Source: a virus. From it: a stretch of DNA of 31,444 bases. Within the stretch, counting starts at the first letter, position 1. Every line of letters starts with the position of its first letter. Where the stretch lies: IMG/VR virus record IMGVR_UViG_3300035698_001597, positions 1 through 31,444 of that record. One strand, 5' to 3'. The notes under the pieces are model-generated. The model was not told where the DNA came from and made no database searches. It saw only the letters and a program-made list of their open reading frames with translations. This document shows positions 30,121 to 31,444 of this stretch, piece by piece. The position numbers and the translations under genes were made by a program.

Positions 30121-30756
30121 ATGAAATGGATAAGCGTGAAAGATAGATTGCCAGAGCAGCCGCCGATCGGCCAGTATCGTAATTATATCTGCACAAGTCC
30201 TGCCCAGGTGCGATCATTCGTTAGCGAATATACACACACAGGGTTTATAAGAGTGGGGATCACACACTGGATGCCACTACCAACACCACTAGAGGGCGAC
30301 AATGGCCACAGAGAGGACGAGATGAAGCAAGAATTTGAAATGACACAAGCAGAGATGGATGATATTATATCCATAAACAAAGATCGTATGCCAGTGATGA
30401 AAATTGGCAATGTGACAACCGGAATGGACACACAGGAGCGAGTAAATAATTACTGGAAAGGATTGTCAGATAAGTACGGGTTTAAACAAATGTCAGTTGA
30501 AGGAAGTAGCAGGGGTAAGCTGTTTTTCCTAGCCGAGCCAAAACCCATAGTAAAACCAAAAACGCAAACTGAAATTGAGATAGATAAATACATTGGGAAG
30601 TCAATGTACAATCTCAATAGTACTGTAGTTGAAGCATTGAAGAAAATCGTTACTCAGTTAGAGTCATGTGAGTATGAATGTGAGGCTGGTAGCTTGAAAA
30701 ACAATGTAGCTTTTTCGGCATTAAAAGAGCTTGCAGGAATACCTAATTCTAACTAG
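30121..30756 (+). CDS. DUF551-type domain fused to a second phage domain
   Basis: The 211-residue frame joins two units. Residues 1-58 are a compact DUF551-type domain (MKWISVKDRLPEQ ... ITHWMPLPTPLE). Residues 68-211 (MKQEFEMTQAEMDDII ...) look like a separate common phage protein with a NYWKGLSDKYGFKQMSVEGSSRGKLFF segment at 113-139 (key: KYGF, GKLFF). The joining residues 59-67 (GDNGHREDE) are exactly the reading of the repeated ribosome-binding cassette AGAGAGGACGAG that also precedes this gene and the next. An internal start at ATG 30322 may yield the second unit (144 aa) alone. Confidence 0.65.
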   Translation: MKWISVKDRLPEQPPIGQYRNYICTSPAQVRSFVSEYTHTGFIRVGITHWMPLPTPLEGDNGHREDEMKQEFEMTQAEMDDIISINKDRMPVMKIGNVTTGMDTQERVNNYWKGLSDKYGFKQMSVEGSSRGKLFFLAEPKPIVKPKTQTEIEIDKYIGKSMYNLNSTVVEALKKIVTQLESCEYECEAGSLKNNVAFSALKELAGIPNSN

Positions 30757-30766
30757 AGAGGACGAG

Positions 30767-30985
30767 ATGAATTTCAGTAAATTAGAGAAACAAATTATCA
30801 ATGACAGATTTGTTTATGTGAAGTATGAGGGTTCATTCAGGACAATTTGTGCTGTATTTGAAGAAGACTCTCAGCGATGGTATGCGGGTCAGATCAGAGA
30901 TGATGGAGATTACGATACCTTGGATGGTGAAAACTTTATTACTCCTGAGTCAGCACTTACAATGGCAAGCACAATCTTTACATAA
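30767..30985 (+). CDS. Small beta-rich hypothetical protein, 72 aa
   Basis: The start is ATG 30767, behind AGAGAGGACGAG; a longer frame from 30731 overlaps the previous gene and lacks a site. The product has beta strands FVYVKYEGSFRTICAVFEE and RWYAGQIRDDG, acidic turns, and an SALTMAS helix at the end. No family recognised. Confidence 0.6.
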   Translation: MNFSKLEKQIINDRFVYVKYEGSFRTICAVFEEDSQRWYAGQIRDDGDYDTLDGENFITPESALTMASTIFT

Positions 30986-31003
30986 ACTAGAAGGAACGAG
31001 ATA

Positions 31004-31180
31004 ATGATAGGACCAAGTGAAACATCACTAAAGAAAATGAGAGAGTTTGAGGCACTACCTAACACTGATAAAAAGTTAGAAATCTCCCGTAAATATCTTG
31101 ACGATGAAATTGGACATTTAGAGTTTTGTATTCAGGCAAGTAATTATGTAGATGCCCAAGTCTCAACTAGAAAGGAGTAG
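31004..31180 (+). CDS. Small hypothetical protein, 58 aa
   Basis: The frame from ATG 31004 follows AGAAGGAACGAG and ends in a TAG that overlaps the spacing to the next start. The product is helical and charged (LKKMREFEALPNTDKKLEISRKYL), with no recognised domain. Confidence 0.6.
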   Translation: MIGPSETSLKKMREFEALPNTDKKLEISRKYLDDEIGHLEFCIQASNYVDAQVSTRKE

Positions 31181-31183
31181 GTA

Positions 31184-31444
31184 ATGAAAACTAAACAGGA
31201 ATCAATTAAAAATATTCAAACTAACGATACGTGGAATTGTACTCTATGTACTAATGATATAGGGTGTATTAATATAGGATTTAAACCCACGAGATGTTTT
31301 ATGCCAAAGGGCGGAAATACTCACAATTGGCACAAGCTGGAAGATGGGGTAGATCACGGCACAGAAGTATTACTAAAGGTGTTAGAGGATTTTAAAACTA
31401 TGCCTAAAGCTGAGTTATTAAAGTATTTTGAAATAGCTCAAAGC
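31184..31444 (+). CDS. Partial zinc-binding-type protein (3' end outside window)
   Basis: The ATG 31184 follows AAAGGAGTAGGTA. The frame is open to the window end (87 codons). Cys19, 22, 28 and 38 (CTLC ... GC ... RC) suggest a zinc site, and the rest is helical (EVLLKVLEDFK). No family recognised. Confidence 0.55.
   Translation, partial: MKTKQESIKNIQTNDTWNCTLCTNDIGCINIGFKPTRCFMPKGGNTHNWHKLEDGVDHGTEVLLKVLEDFKTMPKAELLKYFEIAQS

Noticed and set aside
16209-31332. Similar strings CGG-x-AATACTCACAA at about 16212 and 31313
   Set aside because: Short match with one copy inside coding sequence and no flanking similarity; not supportable as terminal repeats.

Overview
The window is part of the genome of a tailed double-stranded DNA bacteriophage (Caudoviricetes). 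It carries recognisable genes for terminase, portal, scaffold and major capsid protein. Gene packing is very tight, with ATGA, TTGA and TAATG stop/start overlaps, and Shine-Dalgarno sites are strong (AAGGAG or GGAGG). The sequence is AT-rich with heavy use of CTA, ATA and AGA codons, and CTAG tetramers are common. The host is not identified. A tRNA-His-like gene whose D arm and T arm resemble proteobacterial tRNA-His hints at a proteobacterial host, but this is inference.

Layout: two divergent arms meet at a 674-base non-coding region (15646-16319). The left arm (15645 down to 1, minus strand) is the packaging and structural module. In transcription order it encodes a hypothetical protein, a divergent Tad2/DUF2829-like protein, TerS, a small zinc-ribbon protein, TerL, portal, scaffold, major capsid protein, a jelly-roll-like protein, two tandem paralogous capsid-decoration-like proteins, a rho-independent terminator, adaptor-like proteins and several beta-rich tail or neck proteins. 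It ends in a gene with a signal peptide that runs off the window.

The right arm (16320 to 31444, plus strand) is the early and replication module. It opens with a good sigma-70-type promoter and a small acidic protein with atypical codon choice. A long series of small genes follows: membrane peptides, zinc-binding proteins, and a paralogous family beginning Met-Cys-Leu with three full copies and one broken copy. Next comes an RNA cassette holding a tRNA-His-like RNA with a greatly enlarged anticodon arm, a GNRA hairpin and a terminator. A recombination and replication set follows: a Cas4/RecB-type nuclease, a YopX-like protein, a Dda/RecD-type SF1B helicase, a Rad52-like annealing protein and an acidic-tailed candidate ssDNA-binding protein. 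After these comes a tightly coupled trio (DUF932, a coiled-coil protein and a textbook Tad2 anti-Thoeris protein) and a run of small accessory genes with a different ribosome-binding cassette.

The most unusual features are: (1) the tRNA-His-like RNA whose anticodon arm is a long hairpin without a normal 7-base loop; (2) at least four intergenic RNA elements with long closing stems (7-14 bp), enclosing one or two small hairpins and lacking a normal terminator U-tract; (3) two Tad2/DUF2829-type genes in one phage, one early and one in the packaging operon; (4) the MCL paralogue family with invariant Cys2; (5) an apparent in-frame fusion that swallowed a neighbouring gene's ribosome-binding cassette. 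No DNA polymerase, RNA polymerase, integrase, lysis gene or CRISPR array was recognised in the window.
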